Shown: positions 36,964-45,908, counted from the first letter of the stretch. The stretch: DNA of 64,000 bases from [Mycobacterium] crassicus (GCF_020181615.1 NZ_CP084029.1:124001-188000), one strand, 5' to 3'. The notes: generated by a model from the sequence alone, not told the origin. Translations and numbers: made by a program.

Positions 36964-38073
36964 ATGTCTGCACCAGTTCTCGAACCGACCGAAGTTCTCG
37001 AGCCGACCGAAGTCCTCGAAGCCCCGCGCGCCGACCTGCCCCTGCGGCTGGATGAGTTCGGCGCCGAGCTTGACGCCATCCGTCAGCGTGTTCTCGACGA
37101 CCTCGGCGAACGCGACGCCGACTACATCCACCAGGTCATCAAGGCGCAGCGCGCGCTGGAGGTCGGAGGGCGCGCGCTGCTGTTCTTCAGCATCATCCCG
37201 CCGGCCTGGCTGGCCGGCACGGTGATGCTGGGTCTGTCGAAGATCCTCGACAACATGGAGATCGGCCACAACGTCATGCATGGCCAGTACGACTGGATGG
37301 GCGAACCGGCGTTGTACGGCAAGCACTTCGAGTGGGACAACGCCTGCCCGAGCGACCAGTGGCGGCACTCGCACAACTACATGCACCACACCCACACCAA
37401 CATCGTCGGCATGGACCGCGACGTGGGCTACGGCATCCTGCGGATGAGCGACAAGCAGCCCTGGGAGCCCTACTTCCTGGGCAACCCGCTGTACGCCTTC
37501 CTGCTGATGGTGCTGTTCCAGTACGGCGTGGCGGTGCATGAGCTGGAGACCGAACGCATCCGCGCGGGTGAGATCGGGTTCGCCGACAAGACGGAGATGC
37601 TGCGCGAGACCTGGCAGAAGGTTCGCCGCCAGACCCTCAAGGACTATGTGGCCTTCCCGCTGCTGGCCGGGCCGTTCGCGCCGCTGGTGTTCGCCGGCAA
37701 CATCACCGCCAACCTGATGCGCAACGTGTGGTCCTACACGATCATCTTCTGCGGCCACTTCCCCGACGGCACAAGAGAATTCACGATCGAGGAGACCGAG
37801 AACGAGTCCCGCGGCATGTGGTACTACCGCCAGATCCTCGGCTCGGCGAACCTGACCGGCGGCAAGTGGTTCCACATCTTCAGCGGCAACCTGTCGTTCC
37901 AGGTGGAGCACCACCTGTTCCCCGACCTGCCGGCGCACCGCTATGCCGAGATCGCTCCGCAGGTGCGGGAGATCTGCGAGCGCTACGGCGTTCCGTACAA
38001 CTCTGGACCGCTGCTCAAGCAGTTCGCCACCGTGGTGCGCAAGATCTGCAAGCTCGCGCTTCCCTGGAACTAA
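36964..38073 (+). CDS. desA3: Membrane fatty acyl-CoA desaturase, DesA3-like
   Basis: 369 aa. Three His boxes bind the di-iron centre: GHNVMHGQYD, HSHNYMHHTHTN and QVEHHLFPDLPAHR. Hydrophobic segments around residues 72-95 and 165-265 are membrane spans. It should introduce a cis double bond at C9 of stearoyl/palmitoyl-CoA, giving oleic acid for membrane lipids and tuberculostearic acid precursors. A strong ribosome site (AAGGAG) precedes the ATG. It is cotranscribed with the reductase under the TetR operator. Confidence 0.9.
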   Translation: MSAPVLEPTEVLEPTEVLEAPRADLPLRLDEFGAELDAIRQRVLDDLGERDADYIHQVIKAQRALEVGGRALLFFSIIPPAWLAGTVMLGLSKILDNMEIGHNVMHGQYDWMGEPALYGKHFEWDNACPSDQWRHSHNYMHHTHTNIVGMDRDVGYGILRMSDKQPWEPYFLGNPLYAFLLMVLFQYGVAVHELETERIRAGEIGFADKTEMLRETWQKVRRQTLKDYVAFPLLAGPFAPLVFAGNITANLMRNVWSYTIIFCGHFPDGTREFTIEETENESRGMWYYRQILGSANLTGGKWFHIFSGNLSFQVEHHLFPDLPAHRYAEIAPQVREICERYGVPYNSGPLLKQFATVVRKICKLALPWN

Positions 38074-38092
38074 AGCCCTGGAACTGAAGCGG

Positions 38093-38305
38093 CTACTCCA
38101 CCCCGACGGTGACCTCGGTCGACTTGATGAACACCGTCGCGGGCTGGCCGACCTTGAGGTCGAGGTCGATGGCGGCGTCGCGGGTGACCGACGAGGTGAT
38201 CACCTGCTCGCCGCCGTCGAGCCGGATCTTGACCACGGCCATGACCGCGCCGATGTCGAGATCGGCGATGGTTCCGGTGAGTTGATTGCGCGTTGAGAGC
38301 TGCAT
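38093..38305 (-). CDS. TOBE/Mop-domain molybdate-binding protein
   Basis: 70 aa starting MQLSTRNQLTGTIADLDIG at 38305; the longer frame has no support. It is a complete single Mop/TOBE domain with VVKIRLDGGEQVITSSVT and a C-terminal VFIKSTEVTVGV, the classic molybdopterin/oxyanion-binding fold. Stand-alone Mop proteins oligomerise to store molybdate or tungstate. It converges on the desaturase gene and has no Mo-uptake genes nearby. Confidence 0.88.
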   Translation of the reverse strand: MQLSTRNQLTGTIADLDIGAVMAVVKIRLDGGEQVITSSVTRDAAIDLDLKVGQPATVFIKSTEVTVGVE

Positions 38306-38351
38306 GGCGGTCCTCTTCGATTCTCGGTGCCCCCGACCAATCAACGGTAGA

Positions 38352-38960
38352 TCAGTGCCGAGGGCCCAGTAGCGCAATCGAGGCATCGATCGCCGGTCCG
38401 GTGATCGCCCCGATGTCGGTGCCGTCCTCGACGGCCAGCGCGGTCAACTCCCGCAGGCCGCCGAGCAGGATCACCGCCAACTCCGGGGTCAGCGCCGGTA
38501 GGCCGGCCCGGCGAAAGCCCGGACTGCCGCTGAGTGCAACCAGCAGATTCGCCATCAGGTCCAGGCCGCGCCGCTGGGCGGGCCGCGCCACCTCACCCAA
38601 CGACGGCAACTCGCGGATCCAGCTCAGCGTGATCGCCGGCCGAGCCCGGATCTGGGCCACATAGGCCCCCACCGCCTGGCGGATCTGGTCCTGCCAGTCG
38701 GCCTGCGGGTCCACCTCGGCGCCGATCCGCTCGGCCAGCGCCTCGTTGTCGACGCGCAGCAACTCCAGGAAGCACTCCTCCTTACTGGCGAAGCGGTCAT
38801 AGAAAGTGCGCTTGGAGGTGCGGGCGGCCCGCACGATGTCGGCGACAGTGCTGGCCCGGTAGCCGCGCTCGGCGATCGAGTCGGCCAGGCCGTCGAGCAG
38901 GCGGCGGCGAAACGGGTCGGCAGCCTGCGTCACCTCGCCCTCGGTCACGAGCACCGTCAT
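38352..38960 (-). CDS. TetR-family regulator (Rv0135c-like)
   Basis: 202 aa. The HTH region RRRLLDGLADSIAERGYRAST with VADIVRAARTSKRTFYDRF is typical. It is divergent from a P450 of the CYP138 type, as Rv0135c is from cyp138 in M. tuberculosis, and palindromic sites fill the 113-base gap. It probably controls itself and the P450. The ligand is unknown. Confidence 0.88.
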   Translation of the reverse strand: MTVLVTEGEVTQAADPFRRRLLDGLADSIAERGYRASTVADIVRAARTSKRTFYDRFASKEECFLELLRVDNEALAERIGAEVDPQADWQDQIRQAVGAYVAQIRARPAITLSWIRELPSLGEVARPAQRRGLDLMANLLVALSGSPGFRRAGLPALTPELAVILLGGLRELTALAVEDGTDIGAITGPAIDASIALLGPRH

Positions 38961-39007
38961 CGCCGCACCTCCTGCCTCCGCGGACCCTTGCCAGTCGATG
39001 GTACTTA

Positions 39008-39051
39008 ACGGTACCGTGTGACCACCAACACTTGGTACGCATTGGTACCAA
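39008..39051. promoter_or_regulatory. Palindromic sites between TetR and CYP138 genes
   Basis: Two perfect 10-base palindromes share the core GGTACC: ACGGTACCGT (39008-39017) and TTGGTACCAA (39042-39051). A half-site TTGGTAC (39032-39038) lies between them. They sit just upstream of the P450 start in the divergent gap, so they are good operator candidates for the TetR protein. Confidence 0.7.
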
Positions 39052-39073
39052 ATATTGCGACGGGAGACGTCAG

Positions 39074-40429
39074 ATGACCCAGGTTGCCGGCGAGGCCTCC
39101 GACACCGTCGAAAACCGTGTTCCGTCGGCGACCAATCTTCCGCCCGGTCCGCGGATGCCCAAGGCGGTGTCGGGCCTGCTGCTGATCGTGGCCCGGCGCT
39201 GGGCGATTCAGCGACTGACTCGTCGGTATGGCAGCGCCTTCACCATCGACGGCCCGCTGTTCGGCAAGACGGTCTTCGTGACCGAGCCCGAACTGGCCAG
39301 GCAGGTCTTCCTGGCCAACCCCGAAGACCTCGGCAACATCCAACCCAACCTGTCGCGGTTGCTCGGGCCGGGTTCGGTGTTCGCACTCGATGGGGCCGAG
39401 CACCGGCGGCGGCGCAACCTGTTGAGCCCACCGTTCCACGGCAAACGTGTGCGTGCCTACGAGCAGATCATCGTGGAGGAGACCCAGCGCGAGATCAGCA
39501 ACTGGCCCACCGGGAAGTCGTTCCCAACGCTGGAACCGATGAACCGGATCACCCTGAACGTCATCTTGCGGGCGATCTTCGGGGCCGAAGGCGCCGAACT
39601 GGAACAGTTGCGGATCGACCTGCCGAAGTGGGTGACGCTGGGCTCGAAAATGGTGGCCCTGCCGATTCCGATTCGCGACTACGGCCGGTTCACCCCGTGG
39701 GGCCGGTTAGCCGCGTGGCGCGCCAAGTACGAGGTCATCCTCGACAAGCTGATCGCCGACGTGCGTGCCGATCCGGACTTCGAGAACCGCACCGATGTGC
39801 TGAGCCTGTTGCTGAACACCACCTACGACGACGGTACGGCGATGACCCGCCAGGAGATCGGCGACGAACTGCTGACCTTGCTGGCGGCCGGCCATGAGAC
39901 CACGGCCTCGACGATGGCCTGGGTGTTCGAGCGGTTGAGCCGCAACCCGGAGCTGCTCGAAAAGCTGACCGCCGAAGCCGATAGCGACGAGAGCGCGTTG
40001 CGCCGCGCCGCGATCCGGGAAGTGCAGCGGACCAGGACCGTCATCGACTTCGCCGGACGCCACGTGTATGCGCCCAGCGTTCAGATCGGGGAATGGGTGA
40101 TTCCGCGCGGTTATTCGGTGATCGTGGCGATCAATCAGATCCACCCGAACCCCATCGCATTCGACGACCCGCACCGCTTCGACCCCCACCGGTACATCAC
40201 CGGCAGCCCGTCGGCGTTCGAATGGCTGCCCTACGGCGGCGGCAGCCGGCGCTGCCCGGGCTCGACCTTCGCCAACGTGGAGATGGATCTGGTGCTGCGA
40301 ACCGTGTTGCGGCAGTTCGCAATCGAAACCACCACCGCGCCCGGCGAGAAGTATCACGCCCGCGGCGTGGCCTTCACTCCCAAGCGGGGTGGGCGGATCA
40401 CGGTGCGCCCGCGCGCCCAGCGTCGCTAG
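39074..40429 (+). CDS. cyp138: Cytochrome P450, CYP138-like
   Basis: 451 aa from the ATG at 39074, preceded by GGGAGACG; the earlier in-frame codons lie in the operator region. P450 motifs: I-helix [11 protein letters not shown], ExxR in REVQRTR, and heme loop [13 protein letters not shown] with the Cys ligand. Flanking TetR and convergent MsrA genes match the Rv0135c-Rv0136-Rv0137c order, supporting CYP138. It is a soluble monooxygenase; the substrate is unknown. Redox partners are not adjacent. Confidence 0.88.
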   Translation: MTQVAGEASDTVENRVPSATNLPPGPRMPKAVSGLLLIVARRWAIQRLTRRYGSAFTIDGPLFGKTVFVTEPELARQVFLANPEDLGNIQPNLSRLLGPGSVFALDGAEHRRRRNLLSPPFHGKRVRAYEQIIVEETQREISNWPTGKSFPTLEPMNRITLNVILRAIFGAEGAELEQLRIDLPKWVTLGSKMVALPIPIRDYGRFTPWGRLAAWRAKYEVILDKLIADVRADPDFENRTDVLSLLLNTTYDDGTAMTRQEIGDELLTLLAAGHETTASTMAWVFERLSRNPELLEKLTAEADSDESALRRAAIREVQRTRTVIDFAGRHVYAPSVQIGEWVIPRGYSVIVAINQIHPNPIAFDDPHRFDPHRYITGSPSAFEWLPYGGGSRRCPGSTFANVEMDLVLRTVLRQFAIETTTAPGEKYHARGVAFTPKRGGRITVRPRAQRR

Positions 40430-40929
40430 CGCTGCGGCTGCAGCTGCCAATCCGGCCGGACGTAGTGGCAGGTGTAGCCGCTCGGGAACCGCTCCAGGTA
40501 GTCCTGGTGTTCCGGTTCGGCCTCCCAGAAGTCACCGGCAGGGCTGACCTCGGTGACCACCTTGCCCGGCCAGCGCCCGGATGCATCGACGTCGGCGATG
40601 GTTTCCAGCGCGATCCGGTGCTGCTCCTCGTCGAGGTAGAAGATCGCCGAACGATAGCTGGTCCCGACATCATTGCCCTGCCGGTTGCGGGTGCTCGGGT
40701 CGTGGATCGCGAAGAAGAACTCCAGCAGGCTGCGATAGTCCGTCGCCGCCGGGTCGTAGGTGATCTCGATGGCCTCGGCGTGGGTGCCGTGGTTGCGGTA
40801 GGTGGCGTTCGGGACGTCCCCGCCGGTGTAGCCGACCCGGGTGGCCACCACGCCGGGTTGCCTGCGGATCAGATCCTGCATGCCCCAGAAGCAGCCGCCG
40901 GCCAGGATCGCACGCTGGTGATTACTCAT
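40426..40929 (-). CDS. msrA: Peptide methionine-S-sulfoxide reductase
   Basis: 167 aa. [17 protein letters not shown] contains the catalytic Cys in [23 protein letters not shown] and [12 protein letters not shown] are conserved MsrA segments. It repairs oxidised Met residues using thioredoxin. It is convergent with CYP138 (4-base overlap), as for Rv0136/Rv0137c. No second resolving Cys is evident near the C-terminus, so recycling may differ. Confidence 0.95.
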   Translation of the reverse strand: MSNHQRAILAGGCFWGMQDLIRRQPGVVATRVGYTGGDVPNATYRNHGTHAEAIEITYDPAATDYRSLLEFFFAIHDPSTRNRQGNDVGTSYRSAIFYLDEEQHRIALETIADVDASGRWPGKVVTEVSPAGDFWEAEPEHQDYLERFPSGYTCHYVRPDWQLQPQR

Positions 40930-40947
40930 GCCCCCGATTATCCCGGC

Positions 40948-42123
40948 TCAGCCGGCGCTCGCCAGCAGATAGGAGCGATAGCTGGTCAGCACCGCGCTGG
41001 GTTCCCGGTGCGGCGGCGCTTGAGCCGTCAACTCGGGGAATCGGTCGAACAGGGCGAGCAGCCCCGACCGGATCTGCATGCGGGCCAGCGGGGCGCCCAG
41101 GCAGACGTGTGGGCCGAAGCCGAACCCCAGGTGGCCGGTCTGCGGCCGGATCAGGTCGAGCCGGTCGGGGTCGGGAAACATCGCGGGATCCCGGTTGGCG
41201 GCGGCCAACCCGAGCAGGATCGGGGCGCCGGGGCGAATGACGTGGTCACCGATCTCGATGGGCGCCTCGGCCACTCGGGAGATCATCTGCGCCGGGCTGA
41301 TCAGCCGGACCAGTTCGTCGACGGCGTGCGGGGCGGTGCCCGGTTCGGCCAGCAGGCGGCGTTGCGCAGGGTCGTCGATCAGCAGCGCGGCGGCCCCGGT
41401 GAGCACTGCGGTGGTGGTGTCGTGACCGGCCGACAGCAAGAAGATCGCGTTGTGCAGCAGTTCGTCGTCGGACAGCGGCAGGCCGCTGGTCGCCACCACC
41501 GACAGCAGGTCGTGGCCGGGATCGGCGCGGCGCAGCTTCAGCAGGTCGGCGAGCAGGTCCTTCATCCCGGCGGCGGCATCGTCGGCGGCGGTGAACACCG
41601 ACCGCGGCGCAGCCGGCTCCAGGGCGGCGATCAGCGCCATCGACCAGGTCGCCAAGTTGTCCAGCTCGCTGTCGGGAACCCCCAGCAGGGTGGCGATCAT
41701 GCCGAGCGGCAACGGTTTTGCGAATTCGGCCACCAGGTCGAAGCCGGCCGGGTCCAGCCCGGCGGCCAATACCCGGGCGCGGGCGGCGACTTCGGGTTCG
41801 AAGGAGGCCAGCGCCCGCGGCGTGAACGCCCGCGACAGCGGGGCCCGCAGCCGGCGGTGGTCGTCACCGGACCGGTAGAACAGGTTGTGTTCCACGTGGG
41901 TCAGATACGGGCGGCCCGGATCGAGCTTGCTGCGGTACAGGTTTCGCCGGTCGGTGCCGGCCCGCTCGTCACGCAGCATCGCCAACACGTCGGCGTAGCG
42001 GGTGAGCACCCACAGCCCCTGGCTGTTGCGGTGCACCGGCTCGGCTTCAGCGAACCGTCGCTGATACGTCAGCGGATCGACGTGCAGCTCCGGGTCGCGG
42101 AAGTCGAAGTCGAGTGTGTCCAT
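40948..42123 (-). CDS. Cytochrome P450, last gene of an inserted catabolic operon
   Basis: 391 aa from the ATG at 42123, which overlaps the upstream hydrolase stop as ATGA. Motifs: I-helix LLSAGHDTTTA, ExxR in ELVRLISP (E-L-V-R), and heme loop FGFGPHVCLGAPLA. Size and motifs fit soluble bacterial class I P450s. It is likely to hydroxylate the compound degraded by this operon. The operon breaks the Rv0137c-Rv0138 neighbourhood, so it may be an insertion. Confidence 0.88.
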   Translation of the reverse strand: MDTLDFDFRDPELHVDPLTYQRRFAEAEPVHRNSQGLWVLTRYADVLAMLRDERAGTDRRNLYRSKLDPGRPYLTHVEHNLFYRSGDDHRRLRAPLSRAFTPRALASFEPEVAARARVLAAGLDPAGFDLVAEFAKPLPLGMIATLLGVPDSELDNLATWSMALIAALEPAAPRSVFTAADDAAAGMKDLLADLLKLRRADPGHDLLSVVATSGLPLSDDELLHNAIFLLSAGHDTTTAVLTGAAALLIDDPAQRRLLAEPGTAPHAVDELVRLISPAQMISRVAEAPIEIGDHVIRPGAPILLGLAAANRDPAMFPDPDRLDLIRPQTGHLGFGFGPHVCLGAPLARMQIRSGLLALFDRFPELTAQAPPHREPSAVLTSYRSYLLASAG

Positions 42124-43235
42124 CAGGTGCGTTCTGCGATCCAGGACGCCACCAGATCCGCGCAGATCGTGCGGCTGTCCGCCGGCTGCTGCAGGTAGTG
42201 GTCGCCGGCGATGAAATGGAGTTGCTTGTCGGTGCTGGCCAGCGAGTCGTGGATGTGGTGAGCATCGCTGGGGAAGACGCCGGTGTCCGCGGTGCCCTGG
42301 ATTACCAACGAGGGCAACGTGATCCGGCCCAGGTGCGGAGCGCCCTGACAGAACGAAGTCTGCAGGCTCCACATGGACAGCCAGGTCCGCAGCGTGCAGT
42401 GCGCGGCGATGTTGTACGGCGCGCGATTGGCGCGCCGCGGGTCACCCAGGTAGCACGAGTTCAGCGGACGGTCCGACGGGTCGAGCGAGGCGTCGAGGTA
42501 ACGCGGGTCGGCCCACACCCGATGCACCGAGAAGGAGCGGTCGTAGGTGCCGCCGGCCTTCAGCCGCTTCAGCTCCGCCTGTGCCCACGCGGTGATCCGG
42601 TCGTTGCGGTCGCGCTGGGCCTGGCGGTAGCGGGCGATGAATTCCGGGGTGTAGGGCGGCGTGTTCTGCTCGGCGTACATGTCCAGAGCCGGATCGCAGG
42701 ACAGCGGGTCGGTCTCGTCGGTCACCGACGGGTCGATCCACGCGGTCAGCACCTCCGGGCGCCCGGCGTGCGCCTGGGTGGACACATACAGGTCGCCGGG
42801 CGGCAGCGCGTTGACCGCGTCGGGCACCGGGCCGCCGCCGACTCCTGTGATGTGCGGGTCGACGGACTGCGACTGGTAGGCCGCCATCAGGGACCCACCG
42901 CCGGAGTTGCCGAGCAGAACGATCGTCTCGACGCCGGCCTGTTCACGCAGCCACTGCACCCCGGCCGCGATGTCCAGCAGCGCGTGTTCGAGCAGGAACA
43001 GCGACTCGCCGCTTCGGTATCGGGTGTTCCAACCCAGGAAGCCGTATCCGCGTTCGGCGATGAGCGGTGCCAGGTAGTGCTCGGCGAAGTCCACGTTGTA
43101 GTGGCTGGCGATGACCGCCACCTTCGGCCTGACGCCGGCCGGGGTCCAGTACAGCCCCTGCGCGGGATGGTAGCCGGCGGGGTTGACGCCCGCCGATGCC
43201 GAAGTGAGCGAAACGAATTCGCGTGTCACCGCCAC
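42123..43235 (-). CDS. Alpha/beta hydrolase
   Basis: 370 aa with a GTG start preceded by AAAGGAG. The core shows KVAVIASHYNVDFAEHYLAP, nucleophile elbow LLGNSGGGSLM, a late Asp region (VIQGTADTGVFP) and His in FIAGDHYL. It resembles large cytosolic esterases or C-C hydrolases. In this operon it may cleave an ester or ring-fission product, but that is inference. It is cotranslated with the P450. Confidence 0.82.
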   Translation of the reverse strand: MAVTREFVSLTSASAGVNPAGYHPAQGLYWTPAGVRPKVAVIASHYNVDFAEHYLAPLIAERGYGFLGWNTRYRSGESLFLLEHALLDIAAGVQWLREQAGVETIVLLGNSGGGSLMAAYQSQSVDPHITGVGGGPVPDAVNALPPGDLYVSTQAHAGRPEVLTAWIDPSVTDETDPLSCDPALDMYAEQNTPPYTPEFIARYRQAQRDRNDRITAWAQAELKRLKAGGTYDRSFSVHRVWADPRYLDASLDPSDRPLNSCYLGDPRRANRAPYNIAAHCTLRTWLSMWSLQTSFCQGAPHLGRITLPSLVIQGTADTGVFPSDAHHIHDSLASTDKQLHFIAGDHYLQQPADSRTICADLVASWIAERT

Positions 43236-43251
43236 TGCATAACTCCTTTGG

Positions 43252-43905
43252 TCAAGAACCGTCTTCGCGCCAGCTCACCGAGCGATACCAGGTGTCGGTG
43301 AGCGTCTTGATGGCCGCTTCGTCGTCGAGTTCGCGGCCTGCGACGTCGCCGCCTGCCACCAGCCAGACATAGGTGAAGTGGTTGAGCATGGCGACGATGG
43401 CCGACCCGACCAGCTCCGGATCGGCGTCGGGCGCATAGCCTTTGCGTTGCGCCATCCGTACCGTCTGCGCCACCCAGTCGATCGCGTCGGCACACATCTC
43501 CCGCCAGCGCTGGGCGAACTCGTCGTTGATCATCGCCAGCTGGAACACCCCGACCATGACACCGCGATGTTCGCGGTAGGTCTCCCAGTGCGCCCGCACC
43601 GATTCCTCGATGATCTCGCGCAGATCCTGGCCCGGGTGCAATGCCTGCACCGCACGGCTTCTGGCCGTGACCCGGAAGTCCTCGGCCAACGACGCCAGCA
43701 GGTCTTCCTTGGACTCGAAATAGTGGTAGAACGACGCCGGTGAGCGCCGTGCGGTGGTCGTGATGTCGGTGATTGTCGTCTTGAAGAAGCCCTTGGCGCC
43801 GATCACCTCGCGGGCTGCCTGCTCCAGGCGGGCCTGGGTGTCGCGGCCCCGGACGGTGGGGCGGGTGGGCGCTGCGCCGCGAGCCGTTCCGCCCGCGGGA
43901 CTCAC
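43252..43905 (-). CDS. TetR-family regulator within the catabolic operon
   Basis: 217 aa from the GTG at 43905, which overlaps the enoyl-CoA hydratase stop (GTGA). HTH: LEQAAREVIGAKGFFKTT with ITDITTTARRSPASFYHYF. It is embedded in the operon, suggesting autoregulation of the whole unit; the TTCGAA palindromes upstream of the first gene are its likely site. Confidence 0.85.
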   Translation of the reverse strand: MSPAGGTARGAAPTRPTVRGRDTQARLEQAAREVIGAKGFFKTTITDITTTARRSPASFYHYFESKEDLLASLAEDFRVTARSRAVQALHPGQDLREIIEESVRAHWETYREHRGVMVGVFQLAMINDEFAQRWREMCADAIDWVAQTVRMAQRKGYAPDADPELVGSAIVAMLNHFTYVWLVAGGDVAGRELDDEAAIKTLTDTWYRSVSWREDGS

Positions 43906-44732
43906 GCCGGCTCCATTCGGTGGAGGCCGGCCACCAGCTCGGCCAGTCGGCGTTCCCCACCCGGCGTCTGGCCACCGGCGGCCAGGAAACGTTGCATCCT
44001 GGGCAACGCCGCACCGCGTCCGAGCACGTGCGCGAAAGCGGAGCGTTCCGCCGCCAGGCCAGTCTCGAGGTCCGGGGCGGCCAGGGTGGCCTTGACGTCG
44101 GCGATGTCGGCCAGCGGCACCGTGGCGATGCGCTCCACCAGCCGGTCCAGGAACGGCCCGACGTCGCCCGCGTCCAGTGCCCGGTTGACCAGCCCATAGC
44201 GTTCGGCCAGGTCGGCGTCCAGGTCGTCGTGGCCGAGGATGACCTCCAGCGCCCGGCCTCGCCCCAGCAGCCGATTCAGGTGCTGTGGGCCCGAACCGGC
44301 CGGGATGACCCCGATCCCGGTCTCGACCTGGTTGAACACCGCCCGGCCGCGGACCGCGAAGCGCAGATCGAGGTTGACCAGCAGTTCCATCCCGCCGCCG
44401 GCCACCCGCCCGGCGACCACCCCGACGGTGACCTGGTCGAGCGCCCGGAATGCGCCGACCATGTCCTGGAAGGAGCCGACTGCGGTCTCGGGGTCGGTTA
44501 CCGACGCCTGCAGCAGCGCCAGGTCGACGTGAGCGATGAAGAAGTCCGGATTGGCACTCTCCAGCACCACGACCCGGACCCTGTCGCCCGCGGCGCGCAG
44601 CCACTTCACCAGCCGCCACAGGTCGCCCATCATCGCGGCGTCCATCAGGTTGATCTCGCCGTGGTCGATGAGCACCCGGGCCACCGGCCCGTCCTGGGTG
44701 ACGGTCAGTGTCGTCAGGGAATCGAGGCCCAT
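43902..44732 (-). CDS. Enoyl-CoA hydratase/isomerase family protein
   Basis: 276 aa crotonase fold. The start MGLDSLTTLTVTQDGPVARV is typical. The oxyanion region VVAGRVAGGGMELLVNLDLR is present. The usual catalytic Glu positions are less clear, since the segment after it reads VETGIGVIPAGSGPQHLNR with Glu in VETG. The substrate is an acyl-CoA, perhaps a ring-cleavage product. It is second in the operon after the VOC gene (7-base gap). Confidence 0.85.
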   Translation of the reverse strand: MGLDSLTTLTVTQDGPVARVLIDHGEINLMDAAMMGDLWRLVKWLRAAGDRVRVVVLESANPDFFIAHVDLALLQASVTDPETAVGSFQDMVGAFRALDQVTVGVVAGRVAGGGMELLVNLDLRFAVRGRAVFNQVETGIGVIPAGSGPQHLNRLLGRGRALEVILGHDDLDADLAERYGLVNRALDAGDVGPFLDRLVERIATVPLADIADVKATLAAPDLETGLAAERSAFAHVLGRGAALPRMQRFLAAGGQTPGGERRLAELVAGLHRMEPA

Positions 44733-44739
44733 GTGCGCG

Positions 44740-45279
44740 TCAGCCGAGGTGCGTGGTGGTCGAACGCGACGTGACCACCTTGGGGTCGGCCGCCCGCTCG
44801 GTGCTTGTCAACAGAGCCAGCGCCTGCTCCGGGTCGCGTTCGAAACCTGGTGTGTCCCGGCACAACTCGACCATGATGCCGTTGGGGTCGAGGTAATACA
44901 GCGAGTGGCACCAGCCGTGGTCGACGTCCATCAACGCCTTGACCCCGGCGGCGTCCATCCGCGCCCGGACGTCGTTCTGCTTCGCTTCGGTGGCCCGGAA
45001 GGCCACGTGATTCACCCACACCGGCAGACCGTTCGGGCGGGACAACGAGCTCGACCAGTCGGGCTTCTCCCCGACGCCGTGCAGGTCGAAGAACGCGATG
45101 CACGAGCCGTCGCCGAGGTCGTAGAACACGTGTCGGAAGAAGCCGTCCTGCAGCTGCTCGACCTCGGTGTGGACCAGCGGGAACCCGAGCAGGTCCTCGT
45201 AGAAGTGGTGGGTGGCCTCCAGATCGGCGCAGGCGTAGGCCGCGTGGTGCAGGCCGACGGCCGGTTTGCTGGGCGTCAC
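44740..45279 (-). CDS. VOC-family protein, extradiol dioxygenase/glyoxalase type
   Basis: 179 aa from the GTG at 45279, preceded by GGAAGGAG at good spacing. LHHAAYACADLEATHHFYEDLL carries the first His ligand, WVNHVAFRA the second, and DPNGIMVELCRD the Glu. That is the complete 2-His-1-Glu-like metal site of this fold. It could be a small ring-cleavage dioxygenase or a lyase/isomerase. It is the first gene of the minus-strand five-gene operon. Confidence 0.82.
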   Translation of the reverse strand: MTPSKPAVGLHHAAYACADLEATHHFYEDLLGFPLVHTEVEQLQDGFFRHVFYDLGDGSCIAFFDLHGVGEKPDWSSSLSRPNGLPVWVNHVAFRATEAKQNDVRARMDAAGVKALMDVDHGWCHSLYYLDPNGIMVELCRDTPGFERDPEQALALLTSTERAADPKVVTSRSTTTHLG

Positions 45280-45328
45280 GGCGATCTCCTTCCGGCTCGG
45301 TCGGGGCCGACGGCGCCACCGTAACACC

Positions 45329-45357
45329 GATTCGAATATAAACCCAGATTCGAATCT
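45329..45357. promoter_or_regulatory. TTCGAA palindromes upstream of the catabolic operon
   Basis: GATTCGAATA (45329-45338) and the perfect palindrome AGATTCGAATCT (45346-45357) repeat the same core 17 bases apart, 50-80 bases upstream of the VOC gene start. Two spaced copies of a palindromic core are typical of TetR binding. The regulator encoded at 43252-43905 is the natural candidate. Confidence 0.7.
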
Positions 45358-45377
45358 GAGTCCTCTCGACAACGTCG

Positions 45378-45393
45378 CTAGAACGTGTTCTAG
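45378..45393. promoter_or_regulatory. KstR-like palindrome upstream of the SnoaL gene
   Basis: CTAGAAC-GT-GTTCTAG is a perfect inverted repeat matching the KstR consensus TnnAACnnGTTnnA (cholesterol-catabolism repressor; established knowledge). It ends 8 bases before the ATG at 45402. It also lies within the divergent gap with the catabolic operon, so it could act on both. Confidence 0.75.
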
Positions 45394-45401
45394 TTCTTGG
45401 C

Positions 45402-45908
45402 ATGACGAATCCGCAGTTCAGCCGCGCGGAGCTCGCGGCAGCATTCGATACTTTCGAGCAGACCGTCGCCCGCGCCGCCGAAACCAAGGACTGGGATGCC
45501 TGGGTGGCGCACTACACCCCCGACGTCGAATACGTCGAGCACGCGATGGGCACCATGCACGGCCGTGACGAGGTACGCAGCTGGATCCGCAAGACCATGT
45601 CGACGTTCCCGGGCAGCTACATGACCGAGTTCCCGGCAGTGTGGACGGTCATCGACGAGGACGGTGGGCGCGTCATCTGCGAATTGGACAACCCCATGCG
45701 CGACCCGGGCGACGGCACCATCATCAGCGCCACCAACATCTCGATCGTCACCTACGCCGGCGACGGCCTGTGGTGCCGCCAGGAGGACATCTACAACCCG
45801 CTGCGCTTCGTGGCGGCGAGCATGAAGTGGTGTAAGAAGGCGCAGGAACTCGGCACCCTCGATGACGAGGCGGCGGCCTGGATGCAGCAATTCGGAGGTA
45901 ACGCGTGA
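45402..45908 (+). CDS. SnoaL-like/NTF2-fold protein (Rv0138-like)
   Basis: 168 aa. FDTFEQTVARAAETKDWDAW and the beta segments WTVIDEDGGRVICELDN mark a cone-shaped NTF2/SnoaL fold used by isomerases, hydratases and dehydratases of polycyclic compounds. A conserved WVAHYTPDVEYVEHAMG carries candidate Asp and His residues. It overlaps the epimerase start by 4 bases. It begins the plus-strand Rv0138-Rv0140-like unit, apparently under the KstR-like site. Confidence 0.82.
   Translation: MTNPQFSRAELAAAFDTFEQTVARAAETKDWDAWVAHYTPDVEYVEHAMGTMHGRDEVRSWIRKTMSTFPGSYMTEFPAVWTVIDEDGGRVICELDNPMRDPGDGTIISATNISIVTYAGDGLWCRQEDIYNPLRFVAASMKWCKKAQELGTLDDEAAAWMQQFGGNA

Noticed and set aside
40093..42198. 701-codon plus-strand open frame
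   Set aside because: It runs out of frame over CYP138 and antisense to msrA and the second P450, whose motifs are intact.
43906..44619. N-terminal extension of the TetR protein at 43252
   Set aside because: It is out of frame with, and lies inside, the enoyl-CoA hydratase gene; the sequence is Arg/Gly-rich shadow.
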